DNA of 64,000 bases from Rhyacophila brunnea (taxonomy: Eukaryota; Arthropoda; Insecta; Trichoptera; Rhyacophilidae), in contig JAGYXB010002070.1 of the NCBI GenBank assembly GCA_022495005.1, positions 310,001 through 374,000 of the forward strand. Reading direction: 5' to 3'. Position 1 is the stretch's first letter. Every line of letters starts with the position of its first letter. Below the pieces are notes generated by a model, which saw only the letters and a program-made list of their open reading frames with translations, did not search any database and was not told the origin of the DNA. The translations under genes were made by a program, and so were the position numbers. Shown in pieces: positions 12,001-24,300 of this stretch.

Positions 12001-13140
12001 TCCAAGATTTGTATTGGACGATTGAAGATTTTTAACTAACTTCCCGACTAGATAAACATTTTAAACTATGAGAATTTTTGAATAAAGAAAACTTTGAGAA
12101 TATATCAGAACACGACGACGTGCATTCTTTTAATAATTTTGGCCTTCTTTTAGCATAATTGAATTCATTTTCAGTAAATTCTGTTTTATATGTTTCGGAA
12201 AAAAAATGTATAAAGTAAAACACTCTTATTGGTTGCTAAGAGGGTCCTAGCAACTAAATTATTAATATATACGTGCGTTACTATGGAAATCAATATGAAA
12301 TGTCAAAATGACATTTCAGTATTCTATATTTATTAGGAATTTCTATCAAGTACAAAAAAAGTATTTAAAGAATTGTCAAGTTTATATGATTCAACAGAAA
12401 ATTTAAAAACATGGTACATAAAAAGTTCTTTTTATCTTGTAATTATTAGTATTATAACACACGAGCCCTAAATGAGTTGTATTTTTAATTCCAGTATTAG
12501 AATTTTTATTTTTAGAAAGGTGGACTTAAAGATAGATGTCACCTTACTTTTTCCTATTCAATACATTAGTAATTAATTACTCCCGTTTTCTTATAATCAA
12601 TTATTCAATTATACACTGTAAAATCAAAGCTGATCTTTAATTCAACAACACCGATACTTTGGTAAATATTGTACTTGGAGAAAAATATAGCAATATCATT
12701 AAATCGGGCAAGTTTTCAAATTGGCGAGACATGAAATAACCGCGAATCGACTGCCGTGTTTATGTTTAGTTAGATTGGTTTCAGTTACCTGAAATATGAT
12801 GATACATCATTATTCATCAAAACTAGGGTCTTTATTCAATGTTTCATGATAGTTAGTGAAATTGAAATTGAAATTGAATAGTGTATAAATGAATAGTGCC
12901 ACAGTGAGCGATGGAACGATCAAAATAACATTTAAAAAATTAAAGAAATTCATTGGAAAACAAAACTCATAGATATCGTGATACTTTTGTTGTAGTAGGC
13001 CGACAACATTAGTAAAAGGGGTGACGGATACGAAAGAAAGGTTCTAGAGGCTTTTAACTCAACATCTAAATATTGAGAAGCTACTTATAATACTCGCTTT
13101 ACTTGGTGAGCGAATATTAGAAGTAGAAATATAGAAAGCA

Positions 13141-13214
13141 TAAGATCGGATGTAATAAAAATAAATGAAAGAAATCTATGACCAGCAGTGGAAAACTACA
13201 GACTGCAGATAATT
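13141..13214 (+). mobile_element. Possible LINE 3' end scrap
   Basis: GAAAGAAATCTATGACCAGC followed by AGTGGAAAAC encodes YDQQW then a stop (13173-13214). The QQW-stop ending is frequent at the C-terminus of RTE-like proteins. The stretch is too short for certainty. Confidence 0.25.
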
Positions 13215-14454
13215 ATAGTTACTAAAATAAACTGTTTTCATCCATATGAAGTTTATTTTTTAGCTTAAAGTCAAAATTATGGAAAGTAATAAATTATTAT
13301 TAGCTATTGCTATTGCTGTAGTATTAAATAAAGAAGTGTTTAGATTTTGTCGATATATTTTGCAGTGTCGTATTTGCCGGCCATTTTGCTGGTGTTTGCT
13401 TTCTTCCGTGAAAATATTTTCACATTTTCACGTAACCTTGTTGTCAGTTTTTTCGTAAAATTTTAAAAGGATAATTTCATTTCAGCCTTTTCCCTTAGGC
13501 AAGAATATTTTCTCATGATCACAGGATAAAACGTTATATTCCTGTTTTGAAATTTTTGATGAACATAGATTTTTATTTTTACACAAAAAAAATCTCACAT
13601 AAATATCTGGTGTGGGCTAATCCCTCAACGAGGTTTTAATTTTGGATGTTTATTTTACGCAGACTATCCACTTTATTTTTTATAAATATTATATCGCTAT
13701 TATATTTATGTTATATAGAATTAAAGAAGATTGCGTGATTGAAATGGAAATTGACAGAACGTATTGCAAAGGTGCTACAATACGAAGGGATTAAAATTGA
13801 TGTGAAGATTATGAATATTTAAAATGACTAAGAAACGGTCACTAACAATATTGATGGATTGTAGGTACAGGAGAATTTAATACAATATTATTAACTCACC
13901 TATATAAACATATGGAGAGAATGGAAGAAAGGAAAATATATATTATTTTGCATATAATAACATTGTTGTGGTTTATATTCATGAAAGATATATAATTTTT
14001 TCCACAGAGGAAACAATCAATAGTTTCCATACACAAATAGCAAGCTATTTTTTGTTTGACCTTGATCCCATTTTTGTATAGCAGAAAATAAAAATAACAT
14101 GATGGAGAATATGGAGGTTTTTTATGAAAATTGCAGGTCCCAGAAGTGTCTTTTGTGCTCTATTTTCTCACTTTTAGGTTTTATATCTATACAAAAGATT
14201 TTCTTAAATATTTTTGATTATTATGATTAATTGGTAGATAAAGGCCTTCATATTAAAAAAAGGCTTTATGCGAGATTTTCCAAAATAAGTACAAATTTAT
14301 AATTATTTTTGATAGTTGGTATATATAAGGAGTATAGTATCCCCTGTCACTATTAAAACCTAAATTTCAAATGTCGAATATATACGTATACAGTTACTTG
14401 TTCCGTTAGTAGTATTAATTAAATAATGAAAAAATCTCTTACTCTAATATAATA

Positions 14455-15755
14455 CGAGGGTGGGTCAATAATTCCTTAGAAAAAAGCATTAAAACACTTT
14501 TTATTTTTGTATTTTTTTTTTATTTCTCAACATAATCTCCTTGGAGCTCAATACACTTGGTTAGACGTTTCTCAATTTTTTTTAAACCGTCAGAAAATAA
14601 GTTTTCGGAAGGTCCTCAAAATAAGCATTTGTCCGATCGATGACTTCTTCATTTGAAAAAAAACGTTGTCCACTTAGCCATTTTTTTAAGTTTGGGAAAA
14701 GGAAAAAGTCACTGGGGGCTAAATCTAGCGAATACGGTGGGTGGTCGACCAATTCGAACTTCAATTCTTCAATTTTAGCCATTGATCGTAAACATGTGTG
14801 AACACGGTTATTGTCCTGATGAAAGAGGATTTTTTTCCTGTTTTAATGAGGCCGTTTTTCTTCAATTTTGTTTTTTAGCTGGTCCAATAAAGATGCATAA
14901 TAATCCCCTGTTATTGTTTTTCCTTTTTCCAAATAGTCAACGAAAATAATTCCACGTGCATCCCAAAATACAGTAGCCATAACCTTACCAGCTGATTTTA
15001 CGGTTTTCGCCTTCTTTGGACATGGTTCGCCTTTCGCAATCCACTGCTTTGACTGTTCTTTCGTCTCGGGAGTATAGTGGTGTATCCATGTTTCATATAC
15101 AGTCACAAAGCGACGAAAAAATTCATCCGGATTGCGTTGCATGAGCGACAACAGGGCTTTAGAGGCCACCACCCTATTGCGTTTATTGTCGACTGTGAGC
15201 AAACGCGGCACCCATCTTGCAGAAATATTTTTCATGCCCAATTTGTCATGTAAAATAGAAATGACGCTACCTTTGAGATCCCTGTAACCTCAATTATCTC
15301 ACTCAACTTTAATCTTCGGTCACTTAACACCATATCGTGGATTTTATTGATCATTTCTGGTGTAGTCACCTCTACAGGACGTCCTGAGCGTGGTTCATCC
15401 TTTGTTGATGTACGACCACGTTTAAATTCATTTAACCAGTTATAAATAGTTGCAAGTGAAGGAGCAGATATGCCGTGAACTAAATCCAACTCATTTTTTA
15501 TTTCCTTTGCTGTTAACCCTTTATATTAAAATGTTTAATAACAGCTCTAAACTCAATTTTCTCCATTTTCCATTTTTCCATTTTCCACAAGCAAATTTTT
15601 TTTTTAAATGTACGAGAAACACACAACAACCCGACCGATCTGATTGAAACTTCGCAGCATACTGAATCGGTAGTGCCGCTGCATGAAAACAAACCGCTTA
15701 CAGTACAATTCGCGCCACCTGTCGGCTTTTCTAAGGACTTATTGACCCACCCTCG
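14455..15755 (-). mobile_element. Full-length mariner transposon (1,301 bp), inactive
   Basis: Terminal inverted repeats of 25 bp lie at 14455-14479 and 15731-15755 and differ at one base; both begin CGAGGGTGGGTCAATAA. Each is flanked by the dinucleotide TA (14453-14454 and 15756-15757), the hallmark Tc1/mariner target duplication. The length of 1.3 kb is standard for the mariner family. The transposase runs on the minus strand and nearly fills the element. Structure intact and ORF damaged mean that it could still have been mobilised in trans, but it does not encode a working enzyme. Confidence 0.97.
14520..15581 (-). pseudogene. mariner transposase pseudogene
   Basis: Mariner transposases bind the element's inverted repeats and cut and paste it into TA sites. 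The frame starts at ATG 15579-15581 (MEKWKMEKIEF) and ends at 14520-14522. Visible parts are the N-terminal helix-turn-helix region, the linker EFKRGRTSTKDEPRSGRP (about 15360-15440), the WVPRLLT motif (15190-15220), and the catalytic triad: Asp of FWDARG (about 14965), Asp of HQDNN and Asp of LAPSD. Between the last two there are exactly 34 residues, the mariner DD34D signature. Damage: three 1-nt deletions (near 15514, 15270 and 14595) and an in-frame TAA at 14843-14845. A total of about 354 codons fits the family (about 345-355). All three acidic residues survive, so decay is by indels and one stop and looks fairly recent. The identity is firm; the subfamily is not assigned. Confidence 0.96.
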
Positions 15756-15759
15756 TATA

Positions 15760-17600
15760 TTACTTAATGCTTATATTAGAATGAATAGATAAGTAATCCG
15801 AAGATACTCTTTAGATTACAATAATAAAATAAATACATATTAATAAACACTTCATTTTTATACTTATATAACCTAAGTAGTTTGTGTTAATATAATATAG
15901 GGTTTGATGGACAGATCGCATACATGGTATGTCAAAAATATATTCTGCAGAATCTATGATTGCTTCCCTATATAAAAATATTTTCACGAAAAAAGTCGCA
16001 AATCAATTTATTAGTGAACAGAGACATTTATTGCGTTAATAATTCATTTCACTGTTTGTATCGATATAGAAATGCCAGAGGGTATACTATTTTGTCAAAC
16101 GAGGTAATATGTAGTAACGTTCATATTAATAATTTTACAAGTTTTTAATGTTTGTAAATATTGGCAATTTTAATAATACACGTATGGATAAATTTAGGTG
16201 CTTCTGATTATTAACACAAAATACATAAAATTTGATGTTAAGCTCCAGATTTATTATAATTATGTTTATTTTTCTGTGCTTACAACTATTATTCTAGGGA
16301 TATAATTAAGGCTTTAAAATTTTCTGTTTTAATTTTATAATAACACAGGAAAGTTTGTAATGATTATTCTTATTATTCTATTCATATTACTTCGTTGGGT
16401 ATTGAAAAATGAAAATTCTCGTCGAAAAAGAGTTAAAACACAGACAAACACCGCGGTAATAAAATTAATTTCCGGCAAAATTGTTTGTATAACAAACGTA
16501 TTTAGTAGGTAGCAACCCTCTAAGCTGTGATGGGGTGCCTACCCTACCTATGTTTAAAACTCAAGCGGAGTATGACATTTTGAATTTGTTTGTCAATTCA
16601 ATTGAATAAAATTCATAGTTGATTGAATTTTATCAGGCATAAATAAATAGAATGCTACATTATTATTCACCAAAGTATAAAATTGATATTTCGATTTGAA
16701 TAAATTTAAAAAAGGTTGTGACAAAAAAAAGGATTGTTGTGAACTTTTTAAGGTTATATGTTTTTTATGAGATTAATTTAAACAAAATATAAGCAAAAAA
16801 ATATAGTTTTGCTTACATGCAATTTAGATTCAATGGCAATCTAACCCACGTCCATCACTTTTCTGCTGAGTGCATTCGTCTCTTAGTTATATATATGTCT
16901 ATGATTCAAGCAAATAATTTCTAATATCTATGTTTTACCTGAAATACCTAAATTCCACCAACTAGTAGGTAATCTGCTTAATAAAAAATTAAAATAATAG
17001 ACAATGCAAAATTAATCATAACAGACATCTTACGATAGTCAAATTTAATTATCGGCGTTCTTGTCCTTATGAATAATGATTTTTCCTATTCAAAACAAAA
17101 TAAATATAAAGTTTAAGAATCTAACATTGTTAAACCTCATGTATAGAAAATTCCCACATGCTGATGAGTAGTCTCCTAAAAGACGTCGTTATTCGAGAAA
17201 TCCTACCTGGATTGCAGGAAAGATAAAAGAGTACCTAGTAACGTGACTGGAAAACATCCGCTAGATGAGCTTTTTTCTAGCTTTAGGATTTCACGTAAGC
17301 TTAGCATATTGTGTCTGAACCGAATCCAGTGAGGGAAATCTAGATGTGCTCATATGATGAATAGACGTGGGGTTTTAAATAATATCCACTTTTCGAGTAT
17401 GATCCGGAGGAGTTTCAGTTAAATCAGTGGTTTTGCTATTACTAGTTTTGTGATGTTGTTTTCTGGTATTTTTTTTCTTTTACTAACTATTTTTGGGTTT
17501 TAATATTGCTGGATGAATTTATTATAAATAAGAAATATTTAAACTAAAAAACTAAACGCAATGTACAAAATATGATATCTTGGTTTTTTATATAATTATA
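15760..17600. other. AT-rich DNA, no gene recognised
   Basis: A partial inverted repeat lies at 16508-16552 (GTAGGTAGCAACC and GGGGTGCCTACC). No coding or mobile signal is otherwise visible. Confidence 0.6.
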
Positions 17601-17608
17601 ATATCAAG

Positions 17609-17812
17609 TCAATTGGGCATGCCATATCTCAAGGATAAAAGATACCCAAAAAAGATTCTTTTCAATTTACCAGAAGGGATCAAAGAACTGGGAGACGTAT
17701 ACTATGTAGAAAGCAAAAAAGACCCCCAAAATCAAGGCAGTGGATAGAGTTTTACATAGTGACAGTAGTGATGACGTCTCTTAAAAAAGTTTTTAGACCT
17801 AAGAGATGGTGA
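17609..17812 (+). mobile_element. LINE C-terminal fragment, frameshifted
   Basis: SIGHAISQG then IPKKILFNLPEG in a neighbouring frame and RTGRRILCRKQKRP back in the first one match the order GHV-R, (R/I)PKK-L, G-R-GR(R/P)-RW of non-LTR retrotransposon C-termini. At least one stop (17631) and frame changes near 17640 and 17685 show decay. The frame closes at TGA 17810-17812. Confidence 0.5.
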
Positions 17813-17814
17813 AT

Positions 17815-20560
17815 ATAAGTAAATAATTTTTTCAATTTATGTAGCGCACTTATTGGAAATAAAATGAATATGATTTTAAGTCTTATAGGTACATTATTTT
17901 GTATTATTTAGGAAGATTAGTAGATACCTAATCAGATTATGGCTTAATAGTCTCCCGTGTATGTAGAATCAAAATCTCGATAATATTATTATATAATAGA
18001 ATAATAATTATAACAATAAAATGATTATATAAGTAATATTAAATTTCCTGTAGAATTTAATTTAATTATCTTGTAACATGGAGTTCTGCCAGCTGAGTCA
18101 ATTAATAATAATATTATTGTTATTTAGTTATTGACGTTATGCAAACTGGTTCGATTTAAATATGCTAATTAAATTAATGTATGAACTAATATATTGTATA
18201 ATATTATTATAATTAATTGAAATATTCTATTCAAATGTCAAATTTTCTAAATAATTTGACAGTATGTGAAAATTGATATGACACAACATTTTTCTTATAC
18301 TATCTCAATACTAGCATACAAATTGCAAAAATGATTTTATTTAGCAACCGGTTTGTAAATTAACTAATTACAACCAGATGGTTAAAATCACTGATGATGA
18401 CTTGTTTAATTTTTATCTGATAGAAAAGTTTAATGTGACAATTGAGTCATCAATTATTATAATAAATTTATGACAAACTATAGGATTATCATAATATTTT
18501 ATAAATAACTCAGAAAATTAATTCAGATGTCTAGTAACAAAAGTTTGACTTGACCCATAAATAAGCAATTGGATAATTCAGTTTCTGATGCCTCGTTGGT
18601 TGATTGCGCAAAATTTCTGCCTCTCTCTTGAATGTCTTCAATTTATGATTATTTAATAGTGTTACTATGTACATACATATTGAATATATTTAGCGCTTAA
18701 GCGGGGTTAACTGTTAGGAGAAGTTAATATCTTATAAATATTTTAGAACTTTCAAATGCCTCATGCATAAAGTTGTTATTTTCACTAAATTAATACATAC
18801 ACTAAATAATTAGAATATTCACGTCAATAACACTCCAGTGGAGTGAAAACTATGTATATATTGGATATCAATGGCGATGTTGTTCGCAGATATAAATTGC
18901 CATGAAGGGAATTTGGAAATTTGAATATTACTTCCAAAAGTGACGTCAATACTGTTACAATATGCTACAAACATGAAATTCAAAAGAGATTCGATTACAC
19001 CATTTCAGAAATTCTATAAAGATATGATTTTATATTTAATGATTATAATTAAATCATCTCACCATATCTGGACCATCATTAAACTCAATATGAAATGTCT
19101 GGAATTCACGAATGTACTTTGTTAAAACTAAATTAAAATATTTGTATCCTGACAGTGCTGCTTTCCCGTAGCGAATTATGACATCGTACGTAGGGTCAAA
19201 GCAACCGCTTACTAATATTCAAGCACATAATGGTTGGGGCTGATACTATGATGACTTTCATAGTAAATTGTGAATAAGAAAGCGGATTATGCAGTCTCTC
19301 ATGATATTGAATGTGACGAAGTGCTAGTGGACCTAGTTTAGACATGTGCTACAGATACCTCAAGAGAGTTTTAAAATACCCTGTATATTTTTCAAACTTC
19401 CCTTGAACATCGTTAATTTTCATCCATAAGATAATATATACGTTGAAGTAATGTGATTCTAGAGTAATGATGTACTAAAATTAATTTAAATAATAAAAAA
19501 AATATGTACAACTAATTCAACCTAGTTAATTAATAAAATGACCTGTTTTATCTACAAACAAATAAATACTAAGCTAGACTAATAGAATAGTTTAAATATC
19601 TATTTTATTTAGTATTCTATACTAGTTGAAAATGTATCTTTTCAGCGGAAAAATTGGTATTACTTAGTATTAAACTAAGTAGAGTTATTACTACATCATA
19701 ATTATGTTTTATTTTAATTAATACAATGTATTTGCACCGAGTTCATTAAAAAACTTAAATAGAAATGGGCTGGAAATATAACTTAAACAAAAAAACATTC
19801 GTTAATAATATTATATTATAGTCATAAAGGGGTAATAAATAGACATACATCGTATGAAAGGCATCTCTGGAGGCTGCTGAATTGATGAAATGGTTAAGAT
19901 CTACGTATATGATAATAGAATGCATAGTATCAAACATAATGGAATCAGCTTGAATAGGCCAAAATTCAGTAGTGGACATTGATATATTTATTAGGTAGAT
20001 ACTACGGGTTCAAATACACAGTAACAAATAACATGTGAATTTGCGAAACCAGAACTGAAAACGACACAAGCGGACAATTCATTGCGCTCATCGCGAGCGC
20101 CATATGATAATACTTACAATATTATCATAATTGTATTCATTTGAATTTCAATAACTATGTAATATAAAGATATTTTGGAAGCATATTAAAAATCCGGAAT
20201 AATTATTGAAAGGTACAAGCCGAACACGTCCGGACATACCAGTCGCGGTTTGAAAATTTCATGAAACTTTCACCCAACCCGCATACAATTCGGGCCGAAT
20301 TATTCGAATTTACAAAAAAAACCTCGGGACTTTTTCAATAGTTCGTTCTAAACTTGTTTCATATGCGACGGAATGGTCTCAGTATAATAATATTCCCTAA
20401 TAAAATTGCAGTGGTAAAGGAGAAATATACATGGTTGGTTACAGTTACAATGAATATGAGATATATAATCTATCAATTTCTATACATATATTTGGTAATA
20501 TAATATTGTAAAATCAAAATAAAAAAATGACTCATTTATAATTGACGCGATATGCTTGAA
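17815..20560. other. AT-rich DNA, no gene recognised
   Basis: A CpG cluster at 20215-20300 (GAACACGTCCGGACATACC, CAGTCGCGG) stands out from its surroundings but has no motif I can name. Nothing else is supportable. Confidence 0.6.
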
Positions 20561-20564
20561 CATT

Positions 20565-20710
20565 TTTTTATTCAACGAATAATTAGGAAGATTTGATAAA
20601 GTAATATTATTTACTGAACACACATAATTTGAAAACACCTCAGATATTAATACACAGTAAAAATATCTTTAAAAAAATACGATGCTCGACGGGTTCTATC
20701 GTATTTAAAA
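20565..20710 (-). repeat. SINE-like repeat family B, copy 3 (5'-truncated)
   Basis: Read on the minus strand it begins near the B-box-like part (GAACCCGTCGAGC), continues through the T-rich body and ends CTAATTATTCGTTGAATAAA, matching the 3' half of the other copies. Loss of the 5' part is typical of incomplete reverse transcription. Confidence 0.6.
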
Positions 20711-21009
20711 CGTATTTTCCAGATTCTCATTTCATAAGTTGAACTACTTTGGATTTATCTAAAATGCGAGTGACTTTGTCATGAGTGTGAGGTATTTTTA
20801 TTAATAAAAATAAAATAAAATAAAGTCTAAGTACTCTCTTACATCTATAAAACTAAGCAAGATTACTTTTAAACAGCAAAAAAACATATCTGCTTTAGTT
20901 GCCAGTAGAATAACACTGCCAGCGCCACACTTGGGACGTAGCCATAAAACAGCAGAGCAATGAGTCGCATGCTCAGTACCTCAACAGTAATTAACAGGAG
21001 ATCAAACCT

Positions 21010-21286
21010 GTGGGTCTATTCTATACATAAGACGGTCATCGACGGTAGTCTATCATATTTATGTATTGAGGTATTGTAATTGTTTTAATAAGTTAGCTGT
21101 TTAAACTGTCAAACTATCTATCTCACACTAAAAGTTAACACAGTCAAGAGACGGCTGTTAAAACATAACATTTTTTGACACTTTAGACGGTTAATTTATT
21201 GTAATAATTAGCCGCCTCAATACATAAATATGATAAACTACCGTCGATAGCTACTGATAGCTGCCTTGTGTATAGAATAGACCCAC
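21010..21286. mobile_element. Palindromic MITE, 277 bp
   Basis: The ends GTGGGTCTATTCTATACA (21010-21027) and its reverse complement (21269-21286) match perfectly. The inner arms also pair: CGACGGTAGT, TATCATATTTATGTATTGAGG-like (about 21040-21070) with the complement near 21212-21245. The whole element can fold back on itself over about 60-70 bp per arm. There is no coding capacity. A clean target duplication was not found (ACCT on the left, TAGT on the right), so the superfamily is unassigned. Confidence 0.85.
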
Positions 21287-21343
21287 TAGTACACTTAGTG
21301 AAACTAGCAACATATTGAGAAGAGTTGCAGAAGAAATTTAATT

Positions 21344-21385
21344 GAACTTATAACTGCACTACAACAGTAGTGCAGTTATGAGTTC
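21344..21385. repeat. Near-perfect hairpin (19-bp arms, 4-nt loop)
   Basis: Arms 21344-21362 and 21367-21385 pair at 18 of 19 positions around the loop AACA; the core is CTGCACTAC/GTAGTGCAG. Pairing continues imperfectly outwards (TTAATT / ATTAA). It lies 58 bp from the MITE at 21.0-21.3 kb but shares no sequence with it. It could be a small MITE core, a recombination hot spot or a small-RNA stem. Confidence 0.75.
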
Positions 21386-21389
21386 ATTA

Positions 21390-24300
21390 ATGTACTCGAA
21401 TCTACCTGCAGGCTTGTGATGATATTGTTGAAGTATAGTAGAACAGCTTGAATACCGTCAGAACTTTTAGAATGAGTTTTTTTCTGTTGACATATAATAG
21501 ATTTTCAGCTAATTTTAGCCCAGAATATATCTAAAAAATGATTCTCTTATAATCTTGCGTGTGGAGTATGCAAACTAAAAGTTAATGATTTATTTACAAA
21601 TTAATTAATACTCTGGACGCTGAAGACGCACCTGGCGCCTAATGACCAGGCGACCGATCGATGTAATTAACGTACATTTTAAAAGTGGTAATTAAAAATG
21701 CATGAGTGAGTGAGTAAATAGTAGTAATATTCGATAATACCATTCCACTTGTATGTAATATTAAAACCAAAATTAAACATTTCCACTATACAATATTTTT
21801 CACTACCAAATAGCAATTCCCACATGACATCACATTTCTACCCATAGGGAGTAATCTCGAACAGTTAGTACTTAATTAAAAAATTAGAATGTATAAAACA
21901 TAATAATATTATATGAAGGGTACAGGAGAATAAGACTAGAAGTCACTAAATTTGCCAAATCGAGATTTGAATGCCATTTAGTGGAAAATTTTGTATACTA
22001 TAAAATGTCAAAATATTAAAGAACAAAGAAGGTTTGAGTCATAAGATATTCCAGTTTGAAAAATGTGGCATAGAAGAAATCAATATGTAAGTTGAAATCT
22101 TAAATTTCGTCTCCAGAACATTTTAACAAAACTGACTTCTAGCCTTATTCCCCTGTAACTTCATATTATGTAAAAAGTAAAATCTCCAACCGCCCCAGAA
22201 AAAGAACCACAGTCCGACCATGTCCCGACTGAAAATTATTACGAAATATTGGACAAAACCACCAACTAACTTCATTACTCCATTTTACTTTTACTGTAAA
22301 ACAGCTCTAAGAATTTTTTTTTCCCATTGAACACAACTTTCGCGTTCGCCCTATTCATCATCTCTATGCATCAGATAAAAGAGGGTAACAACAAAATAAT
22401 ATATTTTATTGAATAAATCATCATTAAAATATTGTACCTATATTTATTAAAGGACGGATAGTTTTCAAAGATGTGACGAATAATATTGTGATAGTTTTTT
22501 TTATGATCTTTTATTTCGTATCAAACATCAAAAAATCGTCTCAAAAATAGTTGGTTACCTATACACGTAAATCGTAGTTGATACATTAACAAAAGAAATA
22601 ATTTGGTTTAATCTTTCAGAAATTTTATTTATCATCTTGTAAAAACGAGTATCACGAAAACAAAACAAAAGAGATCTTTATTCAATTACGTACGCTATTG
22701 TTCGTTGTTATTATTCCATTACATAATATGTTAGGATTTTAACATCTTACAAAAACAGTTAAAATTACAGAACAATATTATTAAGAATAAGTAGATTATA
22801 ATAAATATACAAAATATTTTTTTTATAAATATACAAGATCAGCTTAACATCTCCGTTTTTTAAATGTTTCTGAAATAAGATGAAACTCTTTTAATATTAA
22901 ATAGCGATTTCTGAGATTATTTTGTTATTTTTTTACTTTTTGCCATTTTTTTTCGCTATTTCAACTCTACACGTAATGTCCTTTCATTCAATGAAGGATA
23001 AAATATTTCTATGCGCCTTTCAACTAACGTATCTGGACAAAAAAAAGTGTAGCAGCATTGAATCGGCTTTGGTGGTCAATTCACCTTGCCAAATTAATAA
23101 GTTCAAAAAATCGACCCAATATTTTGTATCATGGCTCGTACGTATGTGCTATAATGTTTTTATTTTTATTTTACTCACATGCATTTTTAACTTCTGATTC
23201 TTATAATTACCTTACAAGCAATTATTATCAAGTAAAAATTACACGAACAGATTCTACGATTTAATGAGTCTCGCCGACCGTATGTGCCGATTGTGGATAT
23301 TGTCATTTTAAATCGACTATCGAGTCGTGGGCAGAATAGAACAATATTTATTATTAATAAGCACTAATTATATTGACACAGTAGTGAGATATTAGCGCAA
23401 AGCCTTGAAACTGGCAAGTCTTGTAAATATTGTTAGTTTATACTTATTTTAACAATAAAATAAAAAATAACATAATATAAGTAAACGCATGATGGAATTT
23501 GTGTTACTAAACTTATCCAAATATGATATCCAATAGTTTGCAATGATATTATAAATAAAGAAAAGCAGTAACAATGTTTAGTGTAGCTACCATCCTGATA
23601 GATATTTTTGGTAAATTTATAATTTTTAACACAAGCAACCCATCGTATGTGGACCGATCAAAGTATCTGTCAAAATGATAAAATTGGTAGATGAACCGTT
23701 GCTTGTAATTGATATTTAAAGTTGACGATTGCGCACGATAATCGGCGTAAGTCATCTAATTTGCAAGTTTGATTGTGTAATTAAAGCATACTTTTGCTTT
23801 ATGATAGCATTCACTGAAATGTTAAAATATGGAGCCGAAGTTTACGGTAACTTCAGAAAAATACTCAATTTGTTCAGTCATAGCAAAATTAGAAATGGTG
23901 TAATTGTTTTCATTCATATTGTCTTTACTTAGGTATATCGTGGTGAATATTTACTTATAATTTGCTATGACTTAATAAGTATGGTATTCCGGATTTTGAA
24001 GCCAATAGCTTTTTTTTAGAATTTCGTATCTACATAATTTATATTTAAACATTTAAGAAGAAATATAGTATATATATATACTGTTTATAATAATAAGATA
24101 TTACATTCAAAAAGAAAGGTATGCTTCTTTGTCTATAATAGATGTGTTGTTTGTTTTACCCTTAGATATTTTACATTCAGGCAAGACGAAACAAATGCTA
24201 ATCTTTATTCTGTGAATGTAAAAAATCAACTAAAAGCAGTCCACTTAATCAAAATGGTGGTCAATTGTAGTAATTGTAAGCCTTCTCTTCTCATACGATA

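Larger units (their letters stand above)
10080..13140. other. AT-rich DNA, no gene recognised
   Basis: Apart from the microexon-like signal at 10.5 kb and the small tandem repeat at 11.95 kb listed separately, only short AT-rich frames occur. The minus strand at 10792-10900 has an open, hydrophobic frame ending in a GTGAGT donor, but no in-frame ATG. Confidence 0.55.

Noticed and set aside
22195..22230. Short match to the 3' end of SINE family A (GTCCGACCATGTCC)
   Set aside because: Too short, and no body or head alongside.
22922..23264. Hydrophobic 91-codon frame resembling a membrane protein
   Set aside because: It starts only at TTG, is T-rich by composition, and overlaps another equally open frame.
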